DNA from: Actinomycetota bacterium
GTDB taxonomy: Bacteria > Actinomycetota > Thermoleophilia > UBA2241
Length of the DNA: 35,178 bases
Assembly (NCBI GenBank): GCA_026392275.1
Contig: JAPLCM010000314.1
Span: 1-35,178, forward strand
Direction of reading: 5' to 3'
The notes below the pieces were generated by a model. The model had not been told where the DNA came from and searched no databases. It saw nothing but the letters and a program-made list of their open reading frames with translations. Shown in pieces: positions 14,933 through 22,341 of the stretch (the first letter of the stretch is position 1; each line of letters starts with the position of its first letter). Both the position numbers and the translations under genes were made by a program.

Positions 14933-15317
14933 CCCCGCCGGCCGGCGCCCGCCAGGCTACGAGGAGCGCCAGGCCAAGCTGCGCTTCCGCGACTGGCGCT
15001 TTCGCGTGCGCGATATCCTCGCCGCCCTGCGCGCGATCGCGCGCTACACCGACGGCATGACGCGCGACCAGTTCGTGACCGACGCGCGCACGATGGACGC
15101 CGTGGTCCGGAATCTCATGACCATGGGCGAATCCATCCGCTGGATCCCCGAGCCGATCCTCGATGCGCACCCCGCGGTGCCGTGGCGCACGCTGCGCGGC
15201 ATGCGCAACGTCGTCGTGCACGAGTACTTCGGTGTGGACCCCGCGATCCTCTGGGAGACGGTGCGCGGCGACCTGCCGCCCCTGGAGGCCGACCTCGAGG
15301 CAGTTCTCGCAGGCTGA
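14922..15317 (+). CDS. hepT: HepT-like HEPN (DUF86) toxin ribonuclease
   Basis: This is a 131-aa HEPN protein starting at GTG 14922, set by GGAGG (14911-14915) with 6-nt spacing and lying inside the end of mntA. The active site is R95-N-V-V-V-H100-E-Y102, the Rx4HxY motif: Arg and His cleave RNA in HEPN nucleases, and the tyrosine is the known AMPylation target of MntA. Helical spacing around DWRFRVRDILAALRAIARYT and VVRNLMTMGESIRWIP is typical of DUF86. An extra 20-residue Arg/Pro-rich N-terminus (RSDPAGRRPPGYEERQ) precedes the usual start. The toxin would cleave RNA (in some homologues tRNA) when MntA is lost. A 16-bp hairpin follows. Confidence 0.88.
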   Translation: MRSDPAGRRPPGYEERQAKLRFRDWRFRVRDILAALRAIARYTDGMTRDQFVTDARTMDAVVRNLMTMGESIRWIPEPILDAHPAVPWRTLRGMRNVVVHEYFGVDPAILWETVRGDLPPLEADLEAVLAG

Positions 15318-15325
15318 AAGAGAAA

Positions 15326-15361
15326 GGGCGGCGGCGGGCGCTCTCGCGCCCGCCGCCGCCC
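15326..15361. terminator. Strong hairpin terminator after hepT
   Basis: A perfect 16-bp stem pairs 15326-15341 with 15346-15361 around the loop TCTC. It begins 8 bp after the hepT stop and lies 22 bp from the end of the convergent secreted-protein gene, so it likely ends both transcripts. Confidence 0.8.
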
Positions 15362-15382
15362 CCCTCGGGGAGAGTCAGACCC

Positions 15383-16036
15383 TCACTTCAGAGTGAACAT
15401 CATGTCGGTGTCGAAGAGGACTGGTGTCCTGGAGAAGTCGGTCTCATGCAGGGCGGTCTTGAGAGCGGCTTCACCGGCGTCAGTCAGCTTGAACTGGATG
15501 CCGCCGATCTTGATGGCCTTGCCGTTCTTGGTGAAGCCCGGCGTGTTGGTCGCCTGCGCGAACGTGATGCGCTCATAGACGCCGGCCGTCTTCTGGTAGG
15601 TCACCGACATCTGGTAGCTGTTCTTGGCCAGCGCCAGGATGCGGATCCCCTCCATCTGGAACTGGAGGTGCGTGGCGCCAGAGGCCTCGATCCAGCGCAT
15701 CGAGCCATTATGGTAGAACATCCCTGTCTTGGTGACGCAGTTGTACGTGCCGCCGCTGACCATCGGGGCACGGAACCACCAGCGCAGCATGCCTGACTTG
15801 GTCCACAGCGGCTTGTACGTCATCGGAGCGATGGCGTTGATAGAGGTGTGCTTGCTCTGCAACTCCGTCACCATGGTCTGATCGACCAGCATCTGTGAGC
15901 TGCCCGACCTGACCTTGGCTGTCGCCGCCCTCGCCGGCACGGCGGCGGCCAGCATGACGACGAGCAGCGCGAACACCATCATCGCCATCGCGATGCTGCC
16001 GGCCCTGCGCGTCGGTACTGCGGTCACGCTATCCAT
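15383..16036 (-). CDS. Secreted protein with signal peptide, unknown
   Basis: This is a 217-aa exported protein. AGGAGG lies 6 nt before the ATG. Residues about 8-38 are a classic signal: RR, then AMAMMVFALLVVMLAAAVP ending in ARA. The mature part has alternating strands: MVSGGTYNCVTKTGMFYHNG, RWIEASGATHLQFQMEG and IRILALAKNSYQMSVTY. This vaguely recalls HtaA-type repeats seen in actinobacterial surface proteins (GG..., HxGxxxF, then a strand-rich pair), but the match is too weak to claim. The protein has one cysteine after the signal. No gene partner is obvious, and it is transcribed away from the RDD gene. Confidence 0.6.
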   Translation of the reverse strand: MDSVTAVPTRRAGSIAMAMMVFALLVVMLAAAVPARAATAKVRSGSSQMLVDQTMVTELQSKHTSINAIAPMTYKPLWTKSGMLRWWFRAPMVSGGTYNCVTKTGMFYHNGSMRWIEASGATHLQFQMEGIRILALAKNSYQMSVTYQKTAGVYERITFAQATNTPGFTKNGKAIKIGGIQFKLTDAGEAALKTALHETDFSRTPVLFDTDMMFTLK

Positions 16037-16194
16037 GGACGTCCTCCTGTGAAATGTTGTTGCGGTTCCCCTTCCATCGACTGCGGCATGACATACCTTC
16101 ACCCGCGGGGTGATGCCCACGCCGTTCAGCGGCCGTCTGCGCCCTGCCCGATGAGCCCGGCGGGCGGAGCCGGGCATGGCGACGCGCTTTCCCG

Positions 16195-16202
16195 TATACA
16201 AT
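16195..16202 (+). promoter_or_regulatory. -10 region of the RDD gene
   Basis: TATACAAT contains two overlapping -10 hexamers (TATACA, TACAAT), about 48 nt before the GTG at 16250. No clear -35 lies 16-18 nt upstream. It faces the divergent secreted-protein gene, 16036. Confidence 0.5.
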
Positions 16203-16249
16203 CGACGCGCATCCGCGGCGCCCGGCCCGCGGCGCCAGAGGAGAGCCCC

Positions 16250-17281
16250 GTGGAACAGGTGCGTGCGCGCGAGCAGGTGCAATACGCCGGCCTCGGCTGG
16301 CGCTGCGCCGCGATCGCCGTCGACACCGTAGTGCTCTTCTTCCTTCTGGTGGTGATCTTCGCGGTGCTGGCCGCCGCCGGCGCGTTCGATCTCAGTGACC
16401 CGGCGTTCAGCGGCGGCATCGACCTGCAGCGCACCGCGCCGGTCTGGATGTACGCGCTCACATACGGGCTCATCTTCGTGTACTACACGGTCCTCGAGGC
16501 GCTCACGGCGGCCAGCGTCGGCAAGCTCGTCTTTCGCATGCGCGTCACCATGGACGACGGCACGAGGCCTTCGGGCGTCGCCGTCGTGGTCCGCAACCTC
16601 GTGCGCCTGCCCGAGGTGCTCTTCTGGTACATCCCTGCGGGCATCTCGTGCCTCGCCAACGCCAAGAACAAGCGCCTCGGCGATCTCGCAGCGCGGACCG
16701 TCGTTGTACGCCGCAGCGCCGCGCCGGCAGAGTACGCAGGCGCCGAGCCGGTGCAGCCCTGGCCCGGCGGGCCGTCGAGCCTCGCGGCGGCGGCCCCGGC
16801 GCGACCGTCGCCGTATGCGCCTCCGGCGCCGGCGACGCCCGGCGCGAGCGAAGCTCTCGCCGGGCTCAAGACGGCGGCGCTCGCCGTGCGCGGCGCGCAT
16901 CTCAACTACCTGCGCTTCTCGGAGGTCGAGCTCGCCAAGGTCACGCCGACGCCGACGAGCAGGCCGGTCGACGAGGCCGCCGATCGGGCGGCCGACCATC
17001 CGGGCGGCGAAGCGGGCGGCGAGGCCGCCGAGCCCGAGTATTCGCCGGAGTACGCGGCCGCCTGGTACACCCTCGCCGACGCCGTGATCGCCATGCAGCA
17101 AGCGCATGCGGCCGCGGCCGCGGCCGCGGCGCGCGAGGGCACGACGCTGCAGGCAGTCTGCGCGGACCAGCCCGACCTCACCTACCTGTTCCGCGAGCTT
17201 GAACCGTTCTTCACCGCCGGCTCGGACGACGAGGTGCACGACGCCTACATGAGCGTCGCTCGCGGCGAGACGACGGCGTAG
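16250..17281 (+). CDS. RDD-family membrane protein with long C-terminal region
   Basis: The 343-aa protein starts at GTG 16250, set by GAGGAG (16238-16243) at 6 nt. The RDD domain spans about 10-160: YAGLGWRCAAIAVDTVV (R and D of the name), helix LFFLLVVIFAVLAAAGAF, helix YALTYGLIFVYYTVLEAL, then SVGKLVFRMRVTMDDGTRP, RNLVRLPE and KRLGDLAARTVVVRR (second D). RDD proteins are thought to be transporters or membrane adaptors of unsure role. Residues 165-220 are Ala/Pro-rich linker. The last 120 residues are helical (GASEALAGLKTAALAVRG, AAWYTLADAVIAMQQAHA) with an Ala9 run encoded by a short tandem repeat. This C-terminal part is not recognised and may be a small cytoplasmic helical domain. Confidence 0.75.
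   Translation: MEQVRAREQVQYAGLGWRCAAIAVDTVVLFFLLVVIFAVLAAAGAFDLSDPAFSGGIDLQRTAPVWMYALTYGLIFVYYTVLEALTAASVGKLVFRMRVTMDDGTRPSGVAVVVRNLVRLPEVLFWYIPAGISCLANAKNKRLGDLAARTVVVRRSAAPAEYAGAEPVQPWPGGPSSLAAAAPARPSPYAPPAPATPGASEALAGLKTAALAVRGAHLNYLRFSEVELAKVTPTPTSRPVDEAADRAADHPGGEAGGEAAEPEYSPEYAAAWYTLADAVIAMQQAHAAAAAAAAREGTTLQAVCADQPDLTYLFRELEPFFTAGSDDEVHDAYMSVARGETTA
17108..17130 (+). repeat. Short GCGGCC tandem repeat inside the RDD gene
   Basis: About four copies of GCGGCC encode the polyalanine run near residue 290. Such a tract can expand or contract in steps of two alanines without breaking the frame. Confidence 0.6.
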
Positions 17282-17327
17282 CTGCCGCCGCGGCTTGTCG
17301 GCCGCCGAGACCACGGTGGGCTTGCAG

Positions 17328-17336
17328 TGATACGCT
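17328..17336 (+). promoter_or_regulatory. Extended -10 promoter, leaderless amidohydrolase
   Basis: TGA plus TACGCT (TGnTANNNT) ends 6 nt before the ATG at 17343. No Shine-Dalgarno sequence is present. The -35 position is degenerate. Confidence 0.55.
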
Positions 17337-17342
17337 GACCTC

Positions 17343-18239
17343 ATGACCGTGCCCGCTGCCATCCTGCACGTGCCGCACAGCTCGTCCGAGGTGCCGGCCG
17401 ACGTACGCCTGCAGTTCCTCCTCGACGACAAGGACCTCGCCGACGAGCTGCGGCTCATGACAGACTGGCACACCGCTGAGCTCTTCGACTTGCCGGCGGA
17501 CGAGGCCGTCACCGTACGCTTCCCGGTCAGCCGCCTGGTCACAGACCCCGAACGCTTCGCAGACCCCGAGGCGGAGCGGATGGAAGCCGTGGGGATGGGC
17601 GCCGTGTACACGAAGACCTCGCACGGCGCCCCCCTGCGCGACAAGGCTGAGGCGGCGCGCGAACGCGAAGCGCTCCTGGCGCGCTACTACCGCCCTCATC
17701 ACGCGGTTCTCGAGGCCGCCACGGCGGCGGCGCTGGACGCACACGGGCGCTGCCTCATCGTCGACTGCCACAGCTTCCCCAGCCGGCCGCTCCCCTACGA
17801 GTTCAAGGTGAGCGCCGACCGCTGGAGCGTGATCCATCGGCCCGCCGTCTGCATCGGCACCGACGCGACGCTGCCGCCGCACGCGCCCTTCTCGCACGCC
17901 GGCATGCACACCCCGCAGTGGCTGCGCGAGCGCGCTGCGGAGGCCTGTGCGGAGATGCTCGGCCGCTGGCCGGACGGCGGCGCTCCAGACCCGGCCTTCA
18001 CGGCGGATGAGGCGACGCAAGAGGGCCCGGGCAAGGCCGTGGCGGGCATCGCCTTCGATCGCCCGTTCGCCGGCGCCCTGGTGCCTCTGCCGTACCTGGG
18101 CAGCGAACGGCGCGTCCACGCCGTGATGATCGAGCTGCGCCGCGATCTGTACATGGACGAAGGCTCGGGCGCTCGCCTTGCCGGTTTCGCCGGCGGTGCG
18201 GCCGCCGTAAAGGCGGCGCTGCGTCGGCTCATCGCCTGA
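17343..18239 (+). CDS. N-formylglutamate amidohydrolase family (HutG-like)
   Basis: The 298-aa enzyme belongs to the N-formylglutamate deformylase family, zinc hydrolases related to M14 carboxypeptidases. Family signatures seen: LHVPHSS (7-14), the metal and substrate box RFPVSRLVTDPERF (about 60-73), YYRPHHAVL, LIVDCHSFPS (about 138-147) and, at the C-terminus, a conserved IELRRDLYMDE (about 261-272). In histidine breakdown it would give glutamate and formate, but no hut genes are near. Homologues outside hut operons have unassigned amide or ester substrates. The leaderless start is discussed with its promoter. It is followed 80 bp later by an independent gene. Confidence 0.8.
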   Translation: MTVPAAILHVPHSSSEVPADVRLQFLLDDKDLADELRLMTDWHTAELFDLPADEAVTVRFPVSRLVTDPERFADPEAERMEAVGMGAVYTKTSHGAPLRDKAEAAREREALLARYYRPHHAVLEAATAAALDAHGRCLIVDCHSFPSRPLPYEFKVSADRWSVIHRPAVCIGTDATLPPHAPFSHAGMHTPQWLRERAAEACAEMLGRWPDGGAPDPAFTADEATQEGPGKAVAGIAFDRPFAGALVPLPYLGSERRVHAVMIELRRDLYMDEGSGARLAGFAGGAAAVKAALRRLIA

Positions 18240-18280
18240 GGGAGACGAGCCGCGACGGGGGAATGCCGCGGCGCATCGGG

Positions 18281-18286
18281 TACGAT
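18281..18286 (+). promoter_or_regulatory. Probable -10 box of secreted beta-propeller gene
   Basis: TACGAT lies 33 nt before the ATG at 18320, with AAGGAGG between them. A -35 box is not recognised. Confidence 0.35.
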
Positions 18287-18319
18287 GAGGCCAGAGAGCG
18301 TCGACAAGGAGGGGCGATC

Positions 18320-19384
18320 ATGAGCAGAGCTTCGTCGCGTTCCCGGAGCCGGACGTCGGCCGTGTGCGCCGTCTGCGTGGTGCTGACGGCAGCATGGGCG
18401 GCGGCGCTGGCGGCGCCGGCCGCCGCCCACGCTGCCCCCGCCGTCTTCCCCGTGAGCATCGAGATGGGCGGTCAGGCAGGCCCCGACATCGCCGGCAACG
18501 TGGTGGTGTGGACCGACAACCGCAACGGTAACCTCGACATCTACGGCCGCGACCTCAGCTCCAGAAACGCCTTCGCCGTGTGCACGAACAAGTCCCAGCA
18601 GGACAACCCGAGCGTGGCCGCCACGCTGGTGGGCAGCCGCACGGAGTACGTCGCGGTGTGGGTCGACCAGCGCAACCACGACGGCGGCGACATCTACGGC
18701 CGCAATATCAGCACGAAACGCAACTTCGTCGTCGTGCGCAGCGGCACGCTCAAGTGGTTCCCCGAGATCGTCGACCAGTGGGTCGTCTGGATCGAGGCCG
18801 ACGATGCCGCGGGCCCCTACACCATCAAGGCCCGGGACCTCACCGCCGCGAAGACGTACCGCATAGCCACGAGCACGGTGCTGAGCAGCCTCGGCGTCAG
18901 CCGCCGCACAGACGGCGCCGAGACGGTGTACACGGCGGTGTACACGTCGTCCAGCGGCGACATCAGCGGCCGTAACCTGCCCGCGGGAGCGCCGTTCCGC
19001 GTGGCGCAGACGAGCAAGTTCGAATGGAGCCCCGACATCAGCGCCAACCGCGTCGTGTGGTGGGAGGCCGGCGGGCGCGTGATGCTCAAGAACCTCGCCA
19101 CCGACAGGCGCACCTTCGTCGCCGAGGGCTCACGGCCACGCATCGACGGCGAGCTCGTCACCTGGGACGGCGGCGGCAAGGGCGGCTCGTTCGCCATCGA
19201 CTACAAGGCCGGCGCCGCGATCTACGTGCGCGACATCATGCACGGCACGAACGTCGTCAAGATCGCGCAGAAGAACCTCACGTGCCTCTTCCCGGCGATC
19301 AGCGGGCACACCGTCGTCTGGGAGTCGGGGCCGGCCAAGCGCGTGCTCAGCCACATCCACATCTACGGAGCGCGCCCAAAGTAG
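18320..19384 (+). CDS. Secreted TolB-like beta-propeller repeat protein
   Basis: This is a 354-aa exported protein. AAGGAGG is placed 7 nt before the ATG. A signal peptide covers about 1-40 (Arg-rich start, TAAWAAALAAPAAAHA, cleavage after AHAAP). The mature chain is built from about seven short repeats of the type VVW-D-x-R-x-x-x-x-D-I-Y-G-R-D-L: VVWTDNRNGNLDIYGRDL, then VWVDQRN...IYGRNI, VVWIEAD...IKARDL, ISGRNL, VVWWEAGGRVMLKNL, YVRDI and VVWESG...IYGA. These are WD-type propeller blades as in TolB-like and other cell-surface proteins, probably closing one seven-bladed ring. It may bind surface polymers or other proteins; no enzyme motif is seen. It is isolated, and converges on a terminator with the HD-GYP gene. 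Confidence 0.75.
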   Translation: MSRASSRSRSRTSAVCAVCVVLTAAWAAALAAPAAAHAAPAVFPVSIEMGGQAGPDIAGNVVVWTDNRNGNLDIYGRDLSSRNAFAVCTNKSQQDNPSVAATLVGSRTEYVAVWVDQRNHDGGDIYGRNISTKRNFVVVRSGTLKWFPEIVDQWVVWIEADDAAGPYTIKARDLTAAKTYRIATSTVLSSLGVSRRTDGAETVYTAVYTSSSGDISGRNLPAGAPFRVAQTSKFEWSPDISANRVVWWEAGGRVMLKNLATDRRTFVAEGSRPRIDGELVTWDGGGKGGSFAIDYKAGAAIYVRDIMHGTNVVKIAQKNLTCLFPAISGHTVVWESGPAKRVLSHIHIYGARPK

Positions 19385-19402
19385 CGGCTGAGGCCGATCG
19401 CC

Positions 19403-19431
19403 GCGGGCGGTGGCGCCAGCCAACCGCCCGC
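19403..19431. terminator. Hairpin terminator between propeller and HD-GYP genes
   Basis: GCGGGCGGTGGC (19403-19414) pairs with GCCAACCGCCCGC (19419-19431) around the loop GCCA, with one bulged A. It lies between convergent genes and can work both ways. Confidence 0.6.
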
Positions 19432-19446
19432 CGTCCGCCCCTCACC

Positions 19447-20016
19447 TCACGGCGTGAACGCGAAGCCCTGCTCCTCGACGAGGCGCACGCACGAAGCGAC
19501 CACGTCGGCGTCGTACTTCTCGCCGGCGTGGGCGCGGACCTCGGCGAGCGGCGCTTCCATGCCGAGGGCGGCGCGGTAAGGGCGGTGTGAGCTCATCGCC
19601 TCGACGACGTCGGCGACGGCGAGGATGCGGGCCTCCGGGAGGACGTCCTTTCCGGCCAGCCCCTGCGGGTAGCCCGAGCCGTCGAGGCGTTCGTGGTGCT
19701 GCAGCACCATCTCGGCGACTGGGAGCCCGAAGTCGATGGCCGCGAGGATGTCGAAGCCGGCGGCGGGGTGCTGCTTGATGAGGTCGAACTCGACCTCGCT
19801 GAGGCGCCCCGGCTTGGAGAGGATCTCGCCGGGCACGGCGATCTTGCCGACGTCGTGGATGAGGGCCGCGAGGCGCAGGGCGTCGAGCGCTTCGCCCGGC
19901 GCAGCGGCGGTCTCGAAGCGCTGCCCCCGCGCTTCGAACGCCCGCTTCGCGCAGGCGCCAGGCATGAACTCGACGTCGTCGGGGCTGTCTTGGACGAGCA
20001 GGACTCGCAGGTGCAC
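19447..20016 (-). CDS. HD-GYP domain protein, N-terminally remodelled
   Basis: The frame is 189 aa from GTG 20016 (GGGGGAG 5 nt upstream). The C-terminal part is a typical HD-GYP domain that degrades cyclic di-GMP: H54-D55 in LIHDVGK and H107-H108-E109...D112-G-x-G-Y116-P117 (HHERLDGSGYP), with ILAVADVVEAMSSHRPYR. Residues 2-17 (HLRVLLVQDSPDDVEF) look like the first strand of a response-regulator receiver domain. However, the rest of that domain, including its phosphate-accepting Asp, is missing, and the HD-GYP domain lacks its first helix with the usual leading His (HSxRV). So a deletion appears to have joined the receiver start to the middle of HD-GYP. Either a relic or a minimal constitutive form is possible. 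It follows the AKR gene by 104 bp. Confidence 0.7.
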   Translation of the reverse strand: MHLRVLLVQDSPDDVEFMPGACAKRAFEARGQRFETAAAPGEALDALRLAALIHDVGKIAVPGEILSKPGRLSEVEFDLIKQHPAAGFDILAAIDFGLPVAEMVLQHHERLDGSGYPQGLAGKDVLPEARILAVADVVEAMSSHRPYRAALGMEAPLAEVRAHAGEKYDADVVASCVRLVEEQGFAFTP

Positions 20017-20054
20017 CCGGGCTCCCCCGGCCGGTGGAGGGACTGCCTCGGGGG

Positions 20055-20060
20055 AGCATA
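20055..20060 (-). promoter_or_regulatory. Candidate -10 box upstream of HD-GYP gene
   Basis: TATGCT on the minus strand lies 38 nt before GTG 20016, leaving a leader with GGGGGAG. A -35 box is not clear. Read-through from the AKR gene is also possible. Confidence 0.3.
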
Positions 20061-20120
20061 CCCGGGGAGCAGCGGGGCGTAGCGAGGGGCGGGGCGGGGA
20101 AGCGGACGGCTCCTTCGGCC

Positions 20121-21272
20121 TCAGCCGGCCAGAAACGCCTGCGCCTTCTCCATCCAGCCGCTTACGGCGATGCCCTGCGGGCACTTGCTCTCACACTCCC
20201 CGCAGGCGGTGCACTTGTCGGCGCGCTCCGCTTCGTCGAGCCACGTGTAGTAGAAACGCTGCCGCGACGCGTCGCCGTACATGTGCGCATCGTTGTAGAG
20301 CTCGAGCACGCTGGGGATGGCTACGCCCTGAGGGCACGGCATGCAGTAACGGCAGGCCGTACACGGGATGGGGCCGAGCTCGCGATAGAGGTCGCGCACC
20401 CGCGCGACTAGCGCGAGCTCTTCGGCGGCGAGCAGCCCGGGTCGAGAGCGCTCCGCGTACTCCAGATCCTCCTCGACGTGCCGCATCGTGCTCATGCCGC
20501 TGAGCACGAACGACACCTCGGGGATGCTCCAGACCCACTGCAGCGCCCATTCGGCAGGAGTGCGACGCACCCGGGCCTCGGCCCACAGCGCCTCGACCGC
20601 CGGCGGCAGGTTGCGCGCCAGCATGCCGCCGCGGATGGGCTCCATGACGATCACGCCCAGGTCCTGGCCGGCCGCAAGCTCCAGCCCGCGGCGGCCGGCC
20701 GAGTAGTCCTCGTCCATGTAGTTGAGCTGGATCTGGCAGAACTCCCAGAGATCGGTGGCCGCGAGGATGTCCTCGAACAGGTCGTGGGTCCCGTGATAGC
20801 TGAAGCCGAGGTGGGCGATGCGACCGTCGGCGAGCGCTTTCTCGGCGGCTTCAAGCTGACCCTGTTCCACGACACACTCCCAATGCGCGGCATCGAGGCT
20901 GTGAAGCAGGTAGAACTCGATACAGTCGGTCTGCAGGCGCTCCAGCTGCGTGGCGAGGATGCGCTCGAAGTCACCCGGCTTCTTGACGTCCCAGACGGGC
21001 ATCTTGGTGGCGACCTTGACCTTCTCGCGGTAGCCGTCCTTGAGCGCTTCGGCCAGCCAGCCCTCGCAGGTCTCCTCGTGGTACATCCAGGCGGTGTCGA
21101 CGTAGTTCACACCGCGGTCGATCGCCCGACGCAGCATCGCCGTGGCCTGCGGATAGTCGATACGCTTGAAATCCGGCTTGCCGTCGGCGCCGGCGAGCAC
21201 CGGCAGGCGCATGGCGCCGAAGCCCAGCGCCGAGGGCTTGAAGTCGAGGCTGCCGAAGGTGCGGTACTGCAT
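20121..21272 (-). CDS. Aldo/keto reductase with C-terminal 2x[4Fe-4S] ferredoxin domain
   Basis: This is a 383-aa enzyme. Residues 1-290 form the AKR TIM barrel: MQYRTFGSLDFKPSALGFG, the active-site D and Y in VNYVDTAWMYH (about 55-65), VKVATKMP (Lys), FYLLHSLD (His), and IVMEPIRGGML. The C-terminal 90 residues have two cysteine clusters, CTACRYCMPCPQG and CTACGECESKCPQG, the first and second 4Fe-4S sites of this AKR subfamily. This layout is known in anaerobes and some actinobacteria, where electron transfer to the barrel or a redox role is supposed but the substrate is unknown. Start: a TAGCAT box ends 6 nt before the ATG and no Shine-Dalgarno sequence is present. It is divergent from the asparaginase with 124 bp between. 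Confidence 0.9.
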   Translation of the reverse strand: MQYRTFGSLDFKPSALGFGAMRLPVLAGADGKPDFKRIDYPQATAMLRRAIDRGVNYVDTAWMYHEETCEGWLAEALKDGYREKVKVATKMPVWDVKKPGDFERILATQLERLQTDCIEFYLLHSLDAAHWECVVEQGQLEAAEKALADGRIAHLGFSYHGTHDLFEDILAATDLWEFCQIQLNYMDEDYSAGRRGLELAAGQDLGVIVMEPIRGGMLARNLPPAVEALWAEARVRRTPAEWALQWVWSIPEVSFVLSGMSTMRHVEEDLEYAERSRPGLLAAEELALVARVRDLYRELGPIPCTACRYCMPCPQGVAIPSVLELYNDAHMYGDASRQRFYYTWLDEAERADKCTACGECESKCPQGIAVSGWMEKAQAFLAG

Positions 21273-21278
21273 GGCCGC

Positions 21279-21284
21279 ATGCTA
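21279..21284 (-). promoter_or_regulatory. -10 box of leaderless AKR gene
   Basis: TAGCAT on the minus strand is 6 nt from the ATG at 21272. TTCGCG 18 nt further upstream is a poor -35 candidate. It is paired back-to-back with the asparaginase promoter. Confidence 0.5.
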
Positions 21285-21381
21285 CCGCGCCCCGCCGGCG
21301 GGCGCGAACCCCCCGCGTGCCGGCCGCAGCGCCGGGGCGGGGCGCCGCGGCCGCCGAGGTGCCGCGCCCTCCGGCTCGCGG

Positions 21382-21387
21382 TATACT
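21382..21387 (+). promoter_or_regulatory. -10 box of asparaginase gene, near-leaderless
   Basis: TATACT lies 9 nt before the ATG at 21397, which would leave a leader of only about 2-3 nt. GTGCCG at 21360-21365 may act as a weak -35. No Shine-Dalgarno sequence. Confidence 0.5.
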
Positions 21388-21396
21388 CGCGCGGCG

Positions 21397-22317
21397 ATGA
21401 CCGTGAAGCAGCATCCCGAGATCATCATCCAGGCGCGACGCGGCGGGATCGTGGAGAGCGTGCACCACGCGGTGGCCGCGCTGGCCGGCCCCGACGGCGA
21501 CATCGTCGAGCGCTGGGGCGACCCCGGCATGGTCACCTTCTGGCGCTCCTCCGCCAAGCCGTTCCAGGCGCAGGCCTGGCTCGCCGACGGCACCGTGGAG
21601 TACTTCGGCTGGGGCGCCGAGCAGCTCGCCATCATGAGCGCCTCGCACGACGGTCTGGACTTCCAGGCCGGCCTCGTGCGCAGCATGCTCGCCGACCTCG
21701 GGCTCTCGGAGGCCGATCTGCGCTGCGACGGCAAGCTCAAAGCGCGGCATGAATGCTCCGGCAACCACACAGGCTTCCTGGCCGCGAGCGTGCGTCACGG
21801 CTGGGACCTGCCGACGTACCAGCAACCCGGCCACCCCGCCCAAGAGGCGGCGCTGCAGATGTTCGCTGCCTGCGTCGACCTCGACCCGCGGCGGATCCCC
21901 ACGGCCGTCGACGGCTGCGGCGTCGTCTGCTACGCCACACCGGTCACCACTGCCGCCGCGACCTTCGCACTCATGCCCGACCTTGTGCCCCAGATCAGTG
22001 CCGCGATGCGCGCCCACCCCACGCTGGTCAAAGGGCCAGGCTGGCTCGACACGCTCGTCATGCAGACCATCCCCGGCGCCACCAGCAAGTGCGGCGCCGA
22101 GGGCCTCAGATGCGTGTCGCTGCCCGATGGGCGCGGCCTCGCCGTCAAGGTCGTCGACGGTGCCGACCGCGCCTCGGACACGGCCATGGTCACCGCCCTC
22201 ACGGCTGTGCTCGGCGCCGACGCCATCGCCGAGCCTCTGCGCACCAAGGGACGGCCGCCGATCACCAACGACGTCGGCGACGTGGTCGGCGAACTGCTCG
22301 GCGTCGCCCCGGCCTGA
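21397..22317 (+). CDS. Asparaginase II-type (Rhizobium thermolabile-like) enzyme
   Basis: This is a 306-aa class 3 (ReAV-like) L-asparaginase family protein. Seen: RSSAKPFQAQAWL (about 51-63) with the SxxK nucleophile pair, SASHDG, HECSGNHTGFL (about 117-127) and VDGCGVV (about 170), which holds the zinc/cysteine positions, and GPGWLDT near 211. These enzymes hydrolyse Asn to Asp and ammonia in the cytosol. The family also includes proteins of other amidase function, so the substrate is likely but not certain. It is divergent from the AKR gene. Its stop lies in a duplicated 13-bp sequence, and a start-less open frame follows in the same phase, see separate entry. Confidence 0.85.
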   Translation: MTVKQHPEIIIQARRGGIVESVHHAVAALAGPDGDIVERWGDPGMVTFWRSSAKPFQAQAWLADGTVEYFGWGAEQLAIMSASHDGLDFQAGLVRSMLADLGLSEADLRCDGKLKARHECSGNHTGFLAASVRHGWDLPTYQQPGHPAQEAALQMFAACVDLDPRRIPTAVDGCGVVCYATPVTTAAATFALMPDLVPQISAAMRAHPTLVKGPGWLDTLVMQTIPGATSKCGAEGLRCVSLPDGRGLAVKVVDGADRASDTAMVTALTAVLGADAIAEPLRTKGRPPITNDVGDVVGELLGVAPA

Positions 22318-22341
22318 GGCCGGCCCTGCCGGCCTGAGGCC
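22309..22341. repeat. Direct duplication of CCGGCCTGAGGCC at the asparaginase stop
   Basis: CCGGCCTGAGGCC occurs at 22309-22321 and again at 22329-22341, 20 bp apart. The first copy contains the asparaginase TGA. The 13-mer is itself nearly self-complementary, so each copy can form a small stem. Confidence 0.6.
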
